NCBI GenBank assembly: GCA_947069175.1
Contig: CAMTDV010000012.1
Coordinates: 35,496,341 to 35,560,340 of the forward strand
Length of the DNA: 64,000 nucleotides
Source of the DNA: Scalesia atractyloides
Taxonomy: Eukaryota > Streptophyta > Magnoliopsida > Asterales > Asteraceae
Direction of reading: 5' to 3'
The position numbers and the translations under genes are program-made. This document shows, piece after piece, positions 1 through 10,843 of the stretch. The notes beneath the pieces were generated by a model. The model saw only the letters and a program-made list of their open reading frames with translations. It made no database searches and was not told the origin of the DNA. The stretch's first letter is position 1. Every line of letters starts with the position of its first letter.

Positions 1-68
1 TAAATGTGACAAAGTTTGAAAGTTTCCTTGAGGCGCTCGTGGGGCACGAGAGGCTTGTGTCTGCAGAA

Positions 69-205
69 AATTTGGTTTGTAATAGTAATTTAACTCCAAG
101 AATTTTGTTGTTCTGTGTTTAATTGACTATGATGATATCAACTTACGTCACGATATTCCCCACCAAGGCCCACCGGTGTTTGGTTGTAGAATGCGGGCTG
201 TGACA
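69..205 (+). repeat. 3' end of the Gypsy-1 5' LTR
   Basis: About 137 bp match the last 137 bp of the 3' LTR (9467-9603) with a few substitutions. Both copies end in TGTGACA, and here the primer-binding site follows at once. The match stops abruptly at about 69; bases 1-68 have no counterpart upstream of 9467. The 5' LTR is therefore either broken here or was replaced by recombination or insertion. Confidence 0.8.
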
Positions 206-225
206 GGTTGGTAGCAGAGACAACG
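206..225 (+). other. Primer-binding site of Gypsy-1 (tRNA-iMet type, degraded)
   Basis: Directly after the LTR end the sequence reads GGTTGGTAGCAGAGAC. It resembles the plant initiator-Met primer site TGGTATCAGAGCC with a few changes. The position is as expected for the start of minus-strand synthesis. Confidence 0.65.
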
Positions 226-376
226 TTTGAGAGAATTAAACATTAGCCTTCTTATGTTTAATCTCAAACTTACACGAAAGCACATTCCTTAGACTTCCGA
301 GTCTAGGTTTTGACCTAGGATTACTCATCTCATTATTAAATTATTAGTATTGTTTTGACTTGATTTTAACAGGAAA

Positions 377-1457
377 ATGCTACCAAGAGTACGAGGAAGA
401 GGTAAAGGACCAATAAAGGGAGGACCATCTGGACACATCCCTTCTCAACCGCATCACTCGAATCCCTATGTGGATTCAGGGGATTCCAGGCCCCTATCAT
501 GACATTCACCTACCCATACCCAAAACTCGTACCACTCATATCATTCGCATCAATCACACCACTCTCATCATTCTCATCATTCATATCATGATGAGTTTAA
601 CCTTAACCATTACTTTAACACACCCGCAGCTGATCAGAATCAGCTGGATCAACCCAACCCAATGGATGAGGACTCTGATCCAGAAATGTCGCCATCAGGA
701 TCCCACGCACATGCCATCGAGATATTTAGAGATTCAAACTCTTACGCCGGATCGCCATACCAAGGTCCAAATGAATGGGACCAATATTAGAACCAATTTA
801 CCTTTGCTAACACTCCTTCCCATCACTCCCCAGCACCTCCTGTACTAGAAGATGTACATATGGAACCGGTGGAACAACCCCAACCACCACCTGAGCCACT
901 AAGGAGGAAACGCGGAGCGCGTATGTTGATACATGCTGGTCAATGGTCGGGATCGCTGCCACCGTTACCCAAAACTTACCCAACCATTCACGAGGACCCA
1001 TAAATGGGTGGACCATCTAATGTTTCACCTATGGTGGAACCGACACCACCATTGGTTTAACCACCACCACCGGGTTATAATAACCCTATCCCAACATATC
1101 AGGATACATCTGGATATGACCCATTTAACCCTTCTACGCCAGTTATTACCAATCATTGTTGCATGACCCTTATATGCAAGCGGTCATGCATAACGCACTT
1201 TACCTGTCTCTTTCCCACCTGCTTATCCACCTACTGGATATCCAAGTTATGGGTACTAGTATCCTGTTATGCCACAACCACAACCACAACAACCTCCGCC
1301 ACCACTTGAGGTCATCAATGAGGCCTTAGAACGAATGATGGAAATGCAACAACAAGCGGAGAAGACGGAGAAGAAGACGAATAAGTTCTTCAAGAAGCTC
1401 TCCAAGTTGGTTAAGGGAAAGAAGGACAGTGAAGCCTCTTCTAATAATATATGTTAG
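377..1457 (+). pseudogene. Upstream ORF of Gypsy-1 (basic/Pro-His-rich, broken)
   Basis: A reading frame starts at an ATG at 377 with a basic N-terminus (MLPRVRGRGKGPIKGGPSG). It continues through His/Ser-rich and Pro-rich stretches with several stops and shifts, and ends near 1457 in a helical, Lys-rich tail containing NEALERMMEMQQQAEKTEK. It lies between the primer site and the recognisable gag and is separated from gag by a tandem-repeat spacer. I have seen the RGRGKGP-type start in gypsy proteins of Asteraceae, but its function is not established. It may be a separate accessory ORF or the N-terminal part of a split gag. No known catalytic domain is visible. Confidence 0.5.
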
Positions 1458-2035
1458 TCCATGCGAGGACATCGTTATTTCTTTAGTCCTGCGTGGACAT
1501 TTTTATTTCTTTTAAGTCCTTGCATGGACAGTTTATTTCATTTATTTATTTCTAGTATTGTAATTCCTTATTGGCATTTAATGAAATATTTTGGAATTTA
1601 TATATATAGTATTCATCCTTCTTCAAGCGAACATCTCGATTTTACTCGAAATTTATGCTCTACTATATAATTCCAAAAAGATCTTAATGGTTTTGATTAG
1701 CCAAGTGGCATAGACCACATATTTGGCCAACTTATATATGATAGTTAAGGATAAAAGGGCCTTCTATCATGATATTTAAGGGGAGTTATCCTTCTATCTA
1801 GAGGTGGTGGACTAGGTTCAAGCCTCCAAGTCGTTAAGGTCAATGCGACCAGGACTATTAATCAACCATTAAGGTACTCTTATGTTAACATTCAGGAATG
1901 TTCATACTCCTGGTAGTGTGACTTGAGGAACCACACAAGCCGTTTAGGTAAAAGGACTACGTCCTATTATATAGCCTATGTGATCAATGTGATCCCGGCT
2001 AATGTCATCAATGTGTGATTTACGAGGATAATACA
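1458..2035 (+). other. Spacer between upstream ORF and tandem repeat of Gypsy-1
   Basis: No coding frame that I trust. The phrase 'gtccATGCGagGACA' recurs near 1456-1530 (a short triplicated stretch around TGCGTGGACA), and the rest is AT-rich leader-like DNA. Confidence 0.4.
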
Positions 2036-2385
2036 CCATTAGTGATGTAGGCCAACGTGCCATATTATATTCTATTAGTGACAGGCCAACGTGCCCTATT
2101 TCATGTCCATTTGTGACAGGCCAACGTGTCCTTTTTTATGTCCATTAGTGACAGGCCAACGTGCCATATTTTTTGTTCATTAATGACAGGCCAACGTGCC
2201 ATATTTTATGTCCATTAGTGACAGGCCAACGTGCCATATTTTTATGTCCATTAGTGATAGGCCAACGTGCCATATTGTATGTCCATTTGTGAATGCCAAC
2301 GTGCCATACCTATATGTCCACTAGTGACAGGCCTATGAGCATGTTTTAATGTCCTTCGTGACAAGCCTATGAGCTATATATAATT
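2036..2385 (+). repeat. Tandem repeat, about 41-43 bp unit, 8 clear plus 2 decayed copies
   Basis: The core AGGCCAACGTGCCATAT recurs about every 41-43 bp, each time followed by a T-rich stretch and ATGTCCATTAGTGAC. Eight units are readable between 2036 and 2325. Two further units are changed to AGGCCTATGAGC. The array sits inside Gypsy-1 between the upstream ORF and gag, so it belongs to the retroelement and is not an independent satellite locus. Confidence 0.85.
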
Positions 2386-2642
2386 GTCTGAATGACAATG
2401 ATAGTTGTGACATTACGATCCACTCTCTAATAATATTTGGACTACGTCCAAATTGTAATTTGCCTCTTATGGTCCTTTCGAGACCTAGGCCAAATATAGA
2501 TATGATAAGCCTAAGAGTTGTGATTTTATTCACACTAGTTTGATTAGGTGATGGATTTGCATATCCAATGTTTAAAGCCGATAGGTTATTAATACCATGG
2601 CTAAGAAAAGTTTAATTTGGTGTTTAGAACCAAAGCTCAAGA

Positions 2643-3835
2643 ATGGCTAACTCGGATGAGGCCAAAGTAGCCACCTAGAGATTAACTTAACACGCCGAAA
2701 ACATAGCAGTTAATAATGATGATTTCCAAGCTCGCATTGATGCAGCATTTGAAAAGGCCATGGAAAAAACCATAGAAAAACTAAAGGAGTCGAGTGCTAC
2801 TCGCTCCAGACTTTATCAATCCTACCATCCTCAGCTCGTAAGGAGAGCTCAGTTCACTCTTCAAATGCGAAGAGTGAACCAAAGAAACTAGAATTTACTG
2901 ATAGGTCTCCGTTCTTCTAAAGACGGATGTACCTATAAATACTTCGTCTCCTGTAAGCCTCGAGATTTTAATGGGGAAAAGGGAGAAGTAGCAGCCTTGA
3001 AATGGCTAGATGAAATGGAGACAATAGTAGATATCAGCGGTTGTGCTGGTAAGGATGTGGTAAAGTATGTATCACAGTCCTTCAAGGGTGATGCCCTGAT
3101 TTGGTGGAAGGCTATGATCTAATCAACAGGTAAGGTACACCTGTAAAACTTAGATGGTCTAAGTTTGTTGATTTAGTCAAGGAGACAACTGCCACCTCAT
3201 GAGGTGCAAAAGATAGAATCAGATTTCTTGACTCTCGCAATGAAAAACTAGACTATCAGAAGTATGTTTCTGACTTCAATTCCCTGTCTAGGTTAGTTTC
3301 TTATTTTATTATTCCTGAACCCAAACGTATTGCGCATTTCATTAATGGGCTATCGCCTGAGATAAAGGGCATGGTAAAGGCTGCTCAGCCTAGTACCTAT
3401 AGGTCTGTTATTGACCTATCTCTCTCCCTCACCTTAGACTTAGTGAGGCAAAAACCAGTCAAGACTGAGACTAACGGGAAAAGGAAGAGAGAGGATGAAA
3501 GCTCCCAAAGATTTAATAAGAAGAATAAGGGGAGATTTGGGTTCGGAAAGAACCAAGATAAGTCAGGCGTAACGCTGACATGTAAACATTGCAACCATAG
3601 GCATTGGGGACAGTGTAATATTAATCCACATGCTAAACCCTGTGGTATCTGTAAGAAAAGTGGGCATAAGACCCTGGAGTGCAAGGATCTTAAGATGTCG
3701 TCTAATACGATGTAATGAAAAAGGGCATATTAAGTTTAACTGCCCTAAGAACCCCAGAAATAATGATGCAAAGCCTGGAGAGCTAAGAAAGGGAAGGCTC
3801 GTGCCTTCCAGATGAATGGCAGGGAGTCCGTTAAT
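2643..3835 (+). pseudogene. Gypsy-1 gag (degenerate)
   Basis: Gag packages the element RNA in cytoplasmic particles. An ATG at 2643 opens a frame that soon meets stops (for example near 2676). The conserved gag core is readable at about 2920-3130 (CKPRDFNGEKGEVAALKWLD, then GDALIWWK) in shifting frames. The C-terminal third (3371-3715) is basic and ends in zinc-knuckle remains: CGICKKSGHKTLEC near 3640, then CNEKGHIKFNCPKN near 3738 in another frame. Multiple frameshifts make this a pseudogene. The order of gag core followed by CCHC knuckles is standard. Confidence 0.8.
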
Positions 3836-4330
3836 GATAATAACGTCATAATAGGTACATTCCACATCAATGATGTATATGCTAGAGTTCTTTTTTATTC
3901 GGGTGTAAATAAATCTTTTGTAGACCATAAGTTTAATTAACTATTAAACTTGCCCATAAGAACTCTAGACATAACCTATGAGGTAGAACTTGCTGATGGA
4001 ACTTTAGAACAACATCTTCCATTCTTGATGGATGTGTTATATCTATTAAGAATCATTCCATTCCTATCTCTCTTTGCCAATGAAATTGGCTGGGTTCGAT
4101 GTAGTCTTAGGCATGGATTGGTTATCCCATAACCAAGCCCGCATTGCCTGTGATAAGAAACTCATCAAGATTAAAACCCCATCTGGTGAAATGATCACCA
4201 TTCTAGGAGATTCACACTATGGATTGCCAGACAAGGTGTCGTTATTTAAAGCATCCAAGTGTTCTGGGAAAGGTTGTGTCATTTACATGGCACAAGTAAC
4301 TATCAACCAACCCAAGCCAAATATTGAAGA
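3836..4330 (+). pseudogene. Gypsy-1 aspartic protease (active-site Asp lost)
   Basis: The protease should cut the Gag-Pol polyprotein. The region reads VLFYSGVNKSFV near 3888, where the family has an Asp-Ser-Gly triad; the catalytic Asp is Tyr here. A stop follows (near 3937), then LADGTLEQ and, in another frame, the conserved VLGMDWLSHNQARI near 4103. The fold signature is clear but the enzyme cannot be active. Confidence 0.75.
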
Positions 4331-5245
4331 TCTTTCAGTTATCTCGGAGTATTCCGATGTCTTTCCTAAAGAATTACCAGGTCTACCTCTAGATAGGCAA
4401 GTGGAATTTAGGATTGACATCCTACCAGAATCAGCAATTGTTGCTAGAGCTCCATATCGATTAGCACCGACAGAAATGAAGGAATTGAGGACGCAATTAG
4501 ATGAAATTTTAGAGAAAGGCTTTATTCAGCCTAGTTCCTCACCTTGGGGAACTCCTAGTTTTTTGTTAAAAAGAAGGATGGTTCAATGCGGATGTGCATT
4601 GATTACCGAGAGTTGAACAAGATAACGATCAAAAATCGTTATCCCCTGCCCAAGATCGATGACTTGTTCGATCAACTTCAAGGGGCTAGTTACTTCTCTA
4701 AGATCGATTTGAGATTAGGTTACATCAACTGAAGGTTAGGAATGAGGATGTTCCTAAGACTGCCTTCAGGACTCGTTATGGTCATCATGAATTCTTGGTG
4801 ATACCTTTTGGGCTCACAAATGCACCTGCAGCATTCATGGATCTCATGAACAGAGTCTGCAAGCCGTATTTAGATAATTTTGTCATAGTCTTCATAGACC
4901 ACATACTTATCTATTCTCGTAATCAAGTTGATCAGAGAAACACCTTCCGTGCATCCTAGATTTGCTAAGGCAATAGAAACTTATGCTAAGCTCTCTAAAT
5001 GCGAATTTTGGCTTAGAGAAGTCCAATTTCTTGGACATGTTGTAAGTGAGCATGGTATCCAAGTGGATCATGCCAAAATAGAGGCCATAATGAATTGGGA
5101 AGTACCCAAAACTCCATTGGAGATTCGTAGCTTCTTAGGATTGGCTGGTTATTATAGAAGGTTCATTGAGAACTTTTCAAGAATAGCCACTCCTTTAACT
5201 ACCTTGACCCGTAAGAATGTCAAGTTTGGCTGGTCCAAAACAACA
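4331..5245 (+). pseudogene. Gypsy-1 reverse transcriptase (degenerate)
   Basis: RT copies element RNA into DNA. Visible in order: VEFRIDILPESA and GFIQPSSSPWGTP (4405-4555), CIDYRELNKITIKNRYPLPK (about 4596-4655), FSKIDLRLGY (4693), PFGLTNAP (4805), FIDHILIYSR (4890-4920), and SFLGLAGYYRRFIENFS (5130-5180). The active-site pair normally Asp-Asp is Asp-His here. At least three frame changes separate the motifs, so no continuous enzyme is encoded. Confidence 0.82.
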
Positions 5246-5680
5246 AGAATCTTTTGAAATTCTAAAACACAAGTTGAGCAATTCTCCTGTGTTATCTCTA
5301 CCTGAGGGTATGGAGGACTTTGTTGTTACTATGATGCTTTGCACACTAGCATGGGCTGTGTGCTAATGCAAAAAGGTAAAGTGATTGCTTATGCATCACG
5401 ACAATTAAAGGTGCACGAAAGGAATTACACCACCCTTGACTTGGAATTGGGTGTCGTTGTATTTGCACTAAAGTTGTAGAGACATTACTTATATGGCACG
5501 AAGTGTATTATATACACTGACCATAATAGCCTCCAACATCTGTTCAATCAGAAGGAATTGAACATGCGATAGCGCTGTTGGATGGAAACACTTAATGATT
5601 ATGATTGCAAAATTCGCTATCATCCCGGCAAGGAAAATGTCGTTGCTGACGCCTTAAGTCGCAAAGAAAAGGGTTAAGCC
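5246..5680 (+). pseudogene. Gypsy-1 RNase H (degenerate)
   Basis: Motifs of gypsy RNase H follow the RT thumb: a broken CDASxxG region at about 5325-5360, then VIAYASRQLKVHERNYTT (5382-5433), LELGVVVFALKL (5443) interrupted by a stop, and TDHNSLQHLFNQKELNMR (5518-5570). The domain ends with NVVADALSRKEKG at about 5640, the usual junction to integrase. The first catalytic region is frameshifted. Confidence 0.78.
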
Positions 5681-7137
5681 CATTAGGATTAACGCCAAGA
5701 GCATCGAGCTCAGAAATAGCTTGAATGAGAAGCTATTAGATACACAAAAGCAAGTCCTGTTAGAGGCTAATATTTCTAATGAAGGATTAGGTGCAACTAT
5801 TGATCAGTTAACGCCTTGAAAAGATGGAATCCTTAGATTTAATGGTAGAATCTGGGTTCCAATCTTTGGAGGACTTAGAGATCTAATCAGGAAGCGCATA
5901 ATTCAAGATACTCAATTCACCCAGGTGGTGACAAGATGTATTAGGATTTGAAAAGGAATTATTCATGGATGGGTTTGAAGAAATCCATAGCCAGTTATGT
6001 AGCTAAGTGTCTGACGTGTTCGCAAGTTAAAGTCGAACATCAGAAGCCATCAGGTCTTCTACAACAACTTGAGATTCCCACTTGGAAATGGGAAATGGTA
6101 ACTATGGACTTGATTACCAAGTTACCAAAGACCAAACGTAGTAATGACACGATTTGGGTCATTGTAAATAGGCTGACTAAGTCAGCACATTTCTTGCCAA
6201 TAAAAGAAACGTATAATTCCGACAAATTAGCTAAGTTGTACATGGACAAGATTGTGTCCCTACACATTGTGCCGGTATCTATTGTATCTGATAGAGATAC
6301 TAGATATACCCCTCATATTTGGAAAAGTTTCCAACAGTCTTTAGGCACGAGATTAAACTTTCGTACGGCTTACCATCCACAGACTAATGGTCAGAGTGAG
6401 CGTACTATTCAGAATTTGGAAGACATGCTTAGAGCATGTGTGATTGATTTAGGTGGAAGTTGGGATGACCACTTACCCCTAATAGAATTCTCTTATAATA
6501 ATAGTTATCATACGAGCATCAAGGATGCTCTTTATGAGGCCTTGTATGGGAGAAAATGTCTAACGCCCGTGTGTTGGGCAGAAGTTGGGGAAACCCAACT
6601 ATTAGGGCCAGTGATTGTCCTGGAGACCACGGATAAGATTGTGTAAATCCGTGATCGTCTCAAAGCTGCCCGAGATAGGCAGAAGAGCTATGCTGACAAG
6701 AGGCGTAAGCATCTTAAGTTCTAAATAGGGGACAAAGTCATGTTAAAAGTATCACCTTGGAAAGGTGTAATGAGATTCGGAATGAAGCGCAAATTAAGCC
6801 CAAGATATATAGGACCATTCGAGATAATCGAATGTGTCGATATGTAGCTTTTAAGCTCGAGCTGCCAGAGGAGCTTAGTGGAATTCATGATGTGTTCCAC
6901 ATAAGTAATCTTAAGAAATGTCTTAGCCGATGAGTCGCCAGCAATGTCACATCATGATGTGCAAATTGATGAAAAACAGAGGTTCGTTCAGAAACCAATT
7001 TCGATCGAGGATTGACAGGTTAAGAAGCTCCAAAGGAAATTGATACCTATAGTAAAGGTTAAGTGGGATGCCCTTCGAGGTCCCGAGTATACATGGGAGG
7101 TTGAATCCACTATGGGACAAAAGTACATGGCTAAGTA
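5681..7137 (+). pseudogene. Gypsy-1 integrase with chromodomain-like tail (degenerate)
   Basis: Integrase inserts the cDNA. The longest open stretch is 5948-6646. It contains the CLTC half of the zinc-binding module, the first catalytic Asp in TMDLITKLP, the second in VSDRDTRY and the Glu in NGQSERTIQ. The frame then breaks. The C-terminal GPY-like and chromodomain-like parts are recognisable as KVMLKVSPWKGVMRFG, SPRYIGPFEI and GPEYTWEVES, ending in a stop at 7135-7137. The triad residues are still present, but stops at about 6644, 6724 and later disable the protein. Confidence 0.8.
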
Positions 7138-7599
7138 ATGAACATGGTCCAGCCATTGTTCGCAACAAATATGGCTAAGTAATCGTAATAAGGTAGGTGT
7201 TAATCTCTATTAAGGGCACATCCTAAAGATTATGTTTGCTAGACCAATTGACGGGTCAAAGTTTTAATATTAAAAAGTCAAACAGGCCATTTTTCAGAAA
7301 TATTATTATTTTAGCATATATATGTGATGAAACCTGTTTTGACACTTTAACAAGTTGTTAATAATTATTAGACATGTGAGAACATGTTCGGCTCGTCAAT
7401 TTCAGTTCTAGGGCCGGTTCGCAACCGAAAGTCGCAAAGTTTGACTTCTTCTTTAACTTTCGATTCTGACCTGATTTAGATTAATTAGCTACTTATCTAA
7501 GGTTGCATTATGATCATAATATAATGTAGCATAACCTCTTGAGGTTATATTACATGATCATAATCAGAATCTGAGTTTATACACAAGTTCCGTAATTAT

Positions 7600-8210
7600 G
7601 CCATTTTGACTAAAATGCCCTTTTTGCATAAGATAAGGTTTAAACGATAATGAACTTGAAAATGAATTACCTACTGATATAATATCATAAATAGGATTGT
7701 TTGGGATGTCAAATCATATTATAAACTGAGTTTATGAACAAGTCCTTGTATTATGTCGACAAATAACGATCAAGCCCTTGTGGCGCGTAAAATAGTTTTA
7801 ATCATACTTTTTCATATCAAAACTTTTACCTAATGATATGTTATATTAAATAACATATCTAGGACATATAAACTTGATCTTAACATCAGTTTTTACTAAA
7901 CTTCGCACAAATCGTCATTTTACGACATAAGCGACGTTTCTATGCATAGTATGGTTTTAAACCATATTTATCAATAAAGACTTATCACCTACTGATCTTA
8001 AAACTTATTTTAAATATTTTTACAGTAGGTACATGATATAAACTCAGAATCCCAAATAATTAATAAAACTATGTGTAAAATGACCAAAATGACCAAGATG
8101 CCCCTTCGGTGCATAGTTTGGTCATAAATGATAAATTACAAATATTATCAATACCCTACTGATATTATATCATAAATTAAACATTTTTCTAGAATACTTA
8201 TCATTACAAC

Positions 8211-8262
<52 letters not shown>

Positions 8263-8500
8263 GTTCCTTTTACACTGTATGAAATTACCAAAATGCCCTT
8301 ATGAGACATAATTCGTTTAAAACCTTAACGGGCATATAAGTTGATATCCTATTGATATTAGAACTTATTTAAAGTATAATGGCATATAGAACTTGTCCAT
8401 GACTTATCCGGTCCCGATATCGATGATATGCGTACAGTTAAGTATATGTAACTAGTTTACGGAAATTACCGAAACGAGTTTAACGTTGTCATTTAAGTCT
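7600..8500 (+). repeat. Degenerate tandem array inside the Gypsy-1 3' LTR, unit about 150 bp
   Basis: Five to six diverged units can be aligned by eye. Each has an 'accaaAATGCCC' or related start, a 'cataaggTTTAAA' middle and 'CTACTGATATtatATCAT' near the end. Unit starts are near 7600, 7755, 7905, 8075, 8280 and 8460. Divergence is high, so the array is old compared with the insertion. Confidence 0.55.
8211..8259. repeat. TA microsatellite
   Basis: About 24 uninterrupted TA dinucleotides inside the Gypsy-1 LTR array. This kind of tract is slippage-prone and often polymorphic. Confidence 0.9.
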
Positions 8501-9603
8501 CCAAATCCAGAATGTTTATGGTTTACCCATATTATACAAGTCAAAGTACTTGTTGGGTTTAAACTACATTCTATCCGGTCATCGCTTAATCCAGCGTATT
8601 TTACCGTTATTGATCATGTACGCTAGTATGTCTAAGTCTTTGACTTATATAAGACCGTTAGCATTTAATTGGTTAGATTATGCCATAATCCAGACTAGGG
8701 CCATTCGGTAAATGCTATCTACACTTAGTTCATTTTGGATACGGCTGGGATATTAAATCTTACATATTAAAATCAAGACTAGCTCAGGTAAATACTCTCG
8801 ACTTATTTCCCCTATACGAGTTTGGGTTACGGTAAAATGTTACCGCTTGGTCGGAATGGGATCAATCGAATACCGAATTATGGCTGGTAAATCCGCATAT
8901 TCCGTTTTAATCAGTTTTGTTTGATAACTTAAACATCGGGGTTAACTACCGTGTCCTGGATATCCTCGGCTCATTACATTAGATAATAGCCAGACCTAAG
9001 CGCGGGGTATAAGCATACACCTGACAGACACTCATACTAAAAACTATACCCACAAAGTTGGGGATAACTCCTTCGTGAGTTCTTAAGTGGTGAGTACGTT
9101 AATCATGTCTCGGTCTCCGTACTTGGCCCTGTATGTATGGACAAACAATGAATCTGTTAACAAGGTTACAACGTTAACTTTTCCCAAGTTACAAAATATT
9201 TTGTGCCATGTGCACTTAAAATCATTTTCAAATGTTTTCAAAATGAGTTAGTTGGGTGTATTTACCAGCGAAAACTGACGTATTTTCAAAAGACTAAGCT
9301 TGCAGGTACAATACGAAATAGGATGGAAGCTGCTCGGTAGTGATATAAGAGGATCTTGCAAATCCTTAGATCTGCCTTAAAGTCTGTTATACAATTTGTA
9401 CATTTTACGATCCTCCTGTGAATCTTCTATTACAAGCCGTCTGTATATTATTTTTCGTACTTTGAACATTTGGTTTGTAATAGTAATTTAACTCCAAGAC
9501 TTCCTATGTGTTGTGTTTAATTGACTATGATGATATCAACTTACGTCATGATATTCCCCACCCGGGCCCACCGCTGTTTGGCTGTAGAATGCAGGTTGTG
9601 ACA

Positions 9604-9855
9604 CATACACGTGACCTATACTACACCTATATAATAATATACGATACGATAGGATATGATACTATACTACATCTATAAGCCTACACGAGACCTATACTAC
9701 AACTATATGATATGATGCTATAGTATACTATACTATAATACACCTATAGGCATCTACGGAACCTATACTACAAATATACGTTACAATATGATACTAAAGT
9801 ATACGATACGATCAGATATGATACTATATATGTAGGCCTATACGAGACCTAGTTA
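9604..9855. repeat. Satellite-like degenerate array rich in CCTATACTACAxCTATA / GATACGAT
   Basis: Three to four imperfect units carry 'cacGxgACCTATACTACA', 'CTATA', then 'GATACGATatGATACTATA'. The unit length varies around 65-75 bp. The array starts right at the end of the Gypsy-1 LTR, so Gypsy-1 may have inserted into or next to it. Confidence 0.6.
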
Positions 9856-9923
9856 ACTACAAAATTTTCTTGGTGTTAGGATGAATAACTAATTTCATTA
9901 TGTGAAGAGGTTGGATCGGAATC

Positions 9924-9955
<32 letters not shown>

Positions 9956-9958
<3 letters not shown>

Positions 9959-10107
9959 ATAGGTTCATTTGTGAACAACCCTCTTGATAGTGAACTGTGT
10001 GAATTAATCCTAGCTTTGATTATCAATAAACAAGTGTAAATCAATGGCCATGATTTATTCACTCAGATCACAAATACACTTGTGTTCACTCTATAACCCC
10101 ACCCTAT
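9956..10107. mobile_element. Small MITE (about 152 bp) in TA-rich DNA
   Basis: The left end AGGGATAGGTTCATTTGTGA and the reverse complement of the right end (AGGGTGGGGTTATAGAGTGA) form imperfect terminal inverted repeats of about 23 bp. The element lies between two TA microsatellites (about 9926-9955 and 10108-10154), so a TA-rich target is likely. It has no coding capacity. The superfamily is not certain. Confidence 0.6.
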
Positions 10108-10116
10108 GTATGTATA

Positions 10117-10154
<38 letters not shown>
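10108..10154. repeat. TA microsatellite
   Basis: Mostly TA dinucleotides with one TATTATA break, between the small MITE and a tRNA-like fragment. Confidence 0.85.
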
Positions 10155-10157
<3 letters not shown>

Positions 10158-10240
10158 AGCGGCTCACCAGAGAATCGAACCTGGGTGAACTAGCTTTCAC
10201 AACGACAATCATACTAGCTGCGTTGCAGCCTAAACTTCAA
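10155..10240 (-). other. tRNA-like fragment / possible SINE head
   Basis: Read on the - strand, a B-box-like AGGTTCGATTCTCTGG (about 10172-10187) follows an A-box-like CGCAGCTAGTAT by about 30 nt. The first four bases (GGCT) can pair with AGCC at the other end, but the rest of an acceptor stem does not form. It is not a functional tRNA. It may be a tRNA-derived SINE head whose tail is the adjacent TA tract. Confidence 0.35.
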
Positions 10241-10564
10241 CAAACAATGCGACGTTAATCTTATAGCATCACCAGGATCCGAACGTGTAGACTTCATCTT
10301 CTTCCCTGCGTAATTCGAAGCATTTTGAGACCGGACCCGATTGTTGTTCTCTCAATGTTCGACGATATAACTTTATAATAATCATGTTAGAATCACACTT
10401 AAATGAAACCGATTCGTATAATAAATGAAATTGATTCAATCTTTAATCACCTTTAACAACCTAAAGAACTCAAAAGGTCAACTAATGGTTCTGCGGATTA
10501 TAAGTGATCAAATCGATTTCAATAAACACTAATCGTCATTTTTAGCCTTTACCCACATCCTAAA

Positions 10565-10671
10565 TTCATTTCTCGTCCCTGTAATTCGCGAAACAAGCAA
10601 GAAGCAAGGAGTTATGGCTGGTAACTTAAAGGGATCATATCTCAGTCAATCGTACATCAATTCAGGTGATT
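10565..10671 (+). other. Possible host exon island (5' exon?)
   Basis: An ATG at 10616 in good plant context (G at -3 and +4) opens MAGNLKGSYLSQSYINS and is followed by a possible donor (CAG/GTGATT) near 10668. The preceding 50 bp are pyrimidine/purine mixed, like a 5' UTR. I do not recognise the protein and cannot join it in phase to the island near 13423. It may be a gene relic. Confidence 0.2.
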
Positions 10672-10833
10672 CAAAAGCCTAACTTTATTGTTTTTTGTGC
10701 TTTACAAAACCCATGTCAATTTCTTCAATTAGAGACCTCTTGAATTCGAATTGAAATTGTAGTAAACTAGGCTTCTTAGTTTTCTAAATTTGGGGCTTTT
10801 TGGTTTAGAATGCTATTATGATATAGGGTATTG
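10672..10833. other. Non-coding, intron-like AT-rich DNA
   Basis: T-rich sequence with no coding frame or repeat I can name; it ends at the MULE target duplication. Confidence 0.4.
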
Positions 10834-10843
10834 TTTAGGATCA

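Larger units (their letters stand above)
1..9603 (+). mobile_element. Gypsy-1: decayed chromodomain Ty3/gypsy retrotransposon
   Basis: The block runs from a partial 5' LTR end, through a tRNA-iMet-like primer site, an upstream ORF, gag, protease, RT, RNase H and integrase with a chromodomain-like tail, to a 3' LTR. All coding parts are on the + strand and in canonical gypsy order. The LTR ends at 69-205 and 9467-9603 are clearly the same sequence and both end in TGTGACA. Many frameshifts and stops, and changed catalytic residues in protease and RT, show that it is dead. The chromodomain-type C-terminus places it near the Tekay/Del lineage (inference from motifs). The first 68 bases of the window do not match the equivalent part of the 3' LTR. 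Confidence 0.88.
7198..9603 (+). repeat. Gypsy-1 3' LTR (start tentative)
   Basis: The end at 9603 (TGTGACA) is fixed by the match with 69-205. The start is inferred from the first purine-rich stretch followed by TG after the pol stop (AGGTAGG then TGTTAATC at about 7198). Because the 5' LTR is truncated, the start cannot be confirmed by comparison. The LTR is AT-rich and holds a degenerate internal array and a TA microsatellite. Confidence 0.65.

Noticed and set aside
468..848. 126-residue Ile/Thr-rich ORF
   Set aside because: Shadow frame of the His/Ser-rich upstream ORF of Gypsy-1.
2036..2385. CRISPR-like array of short repeats
   Set aside because: Units are contiguous and of similar sequence throughout, with no unique spacers, and they lie inside a plant retroelement.
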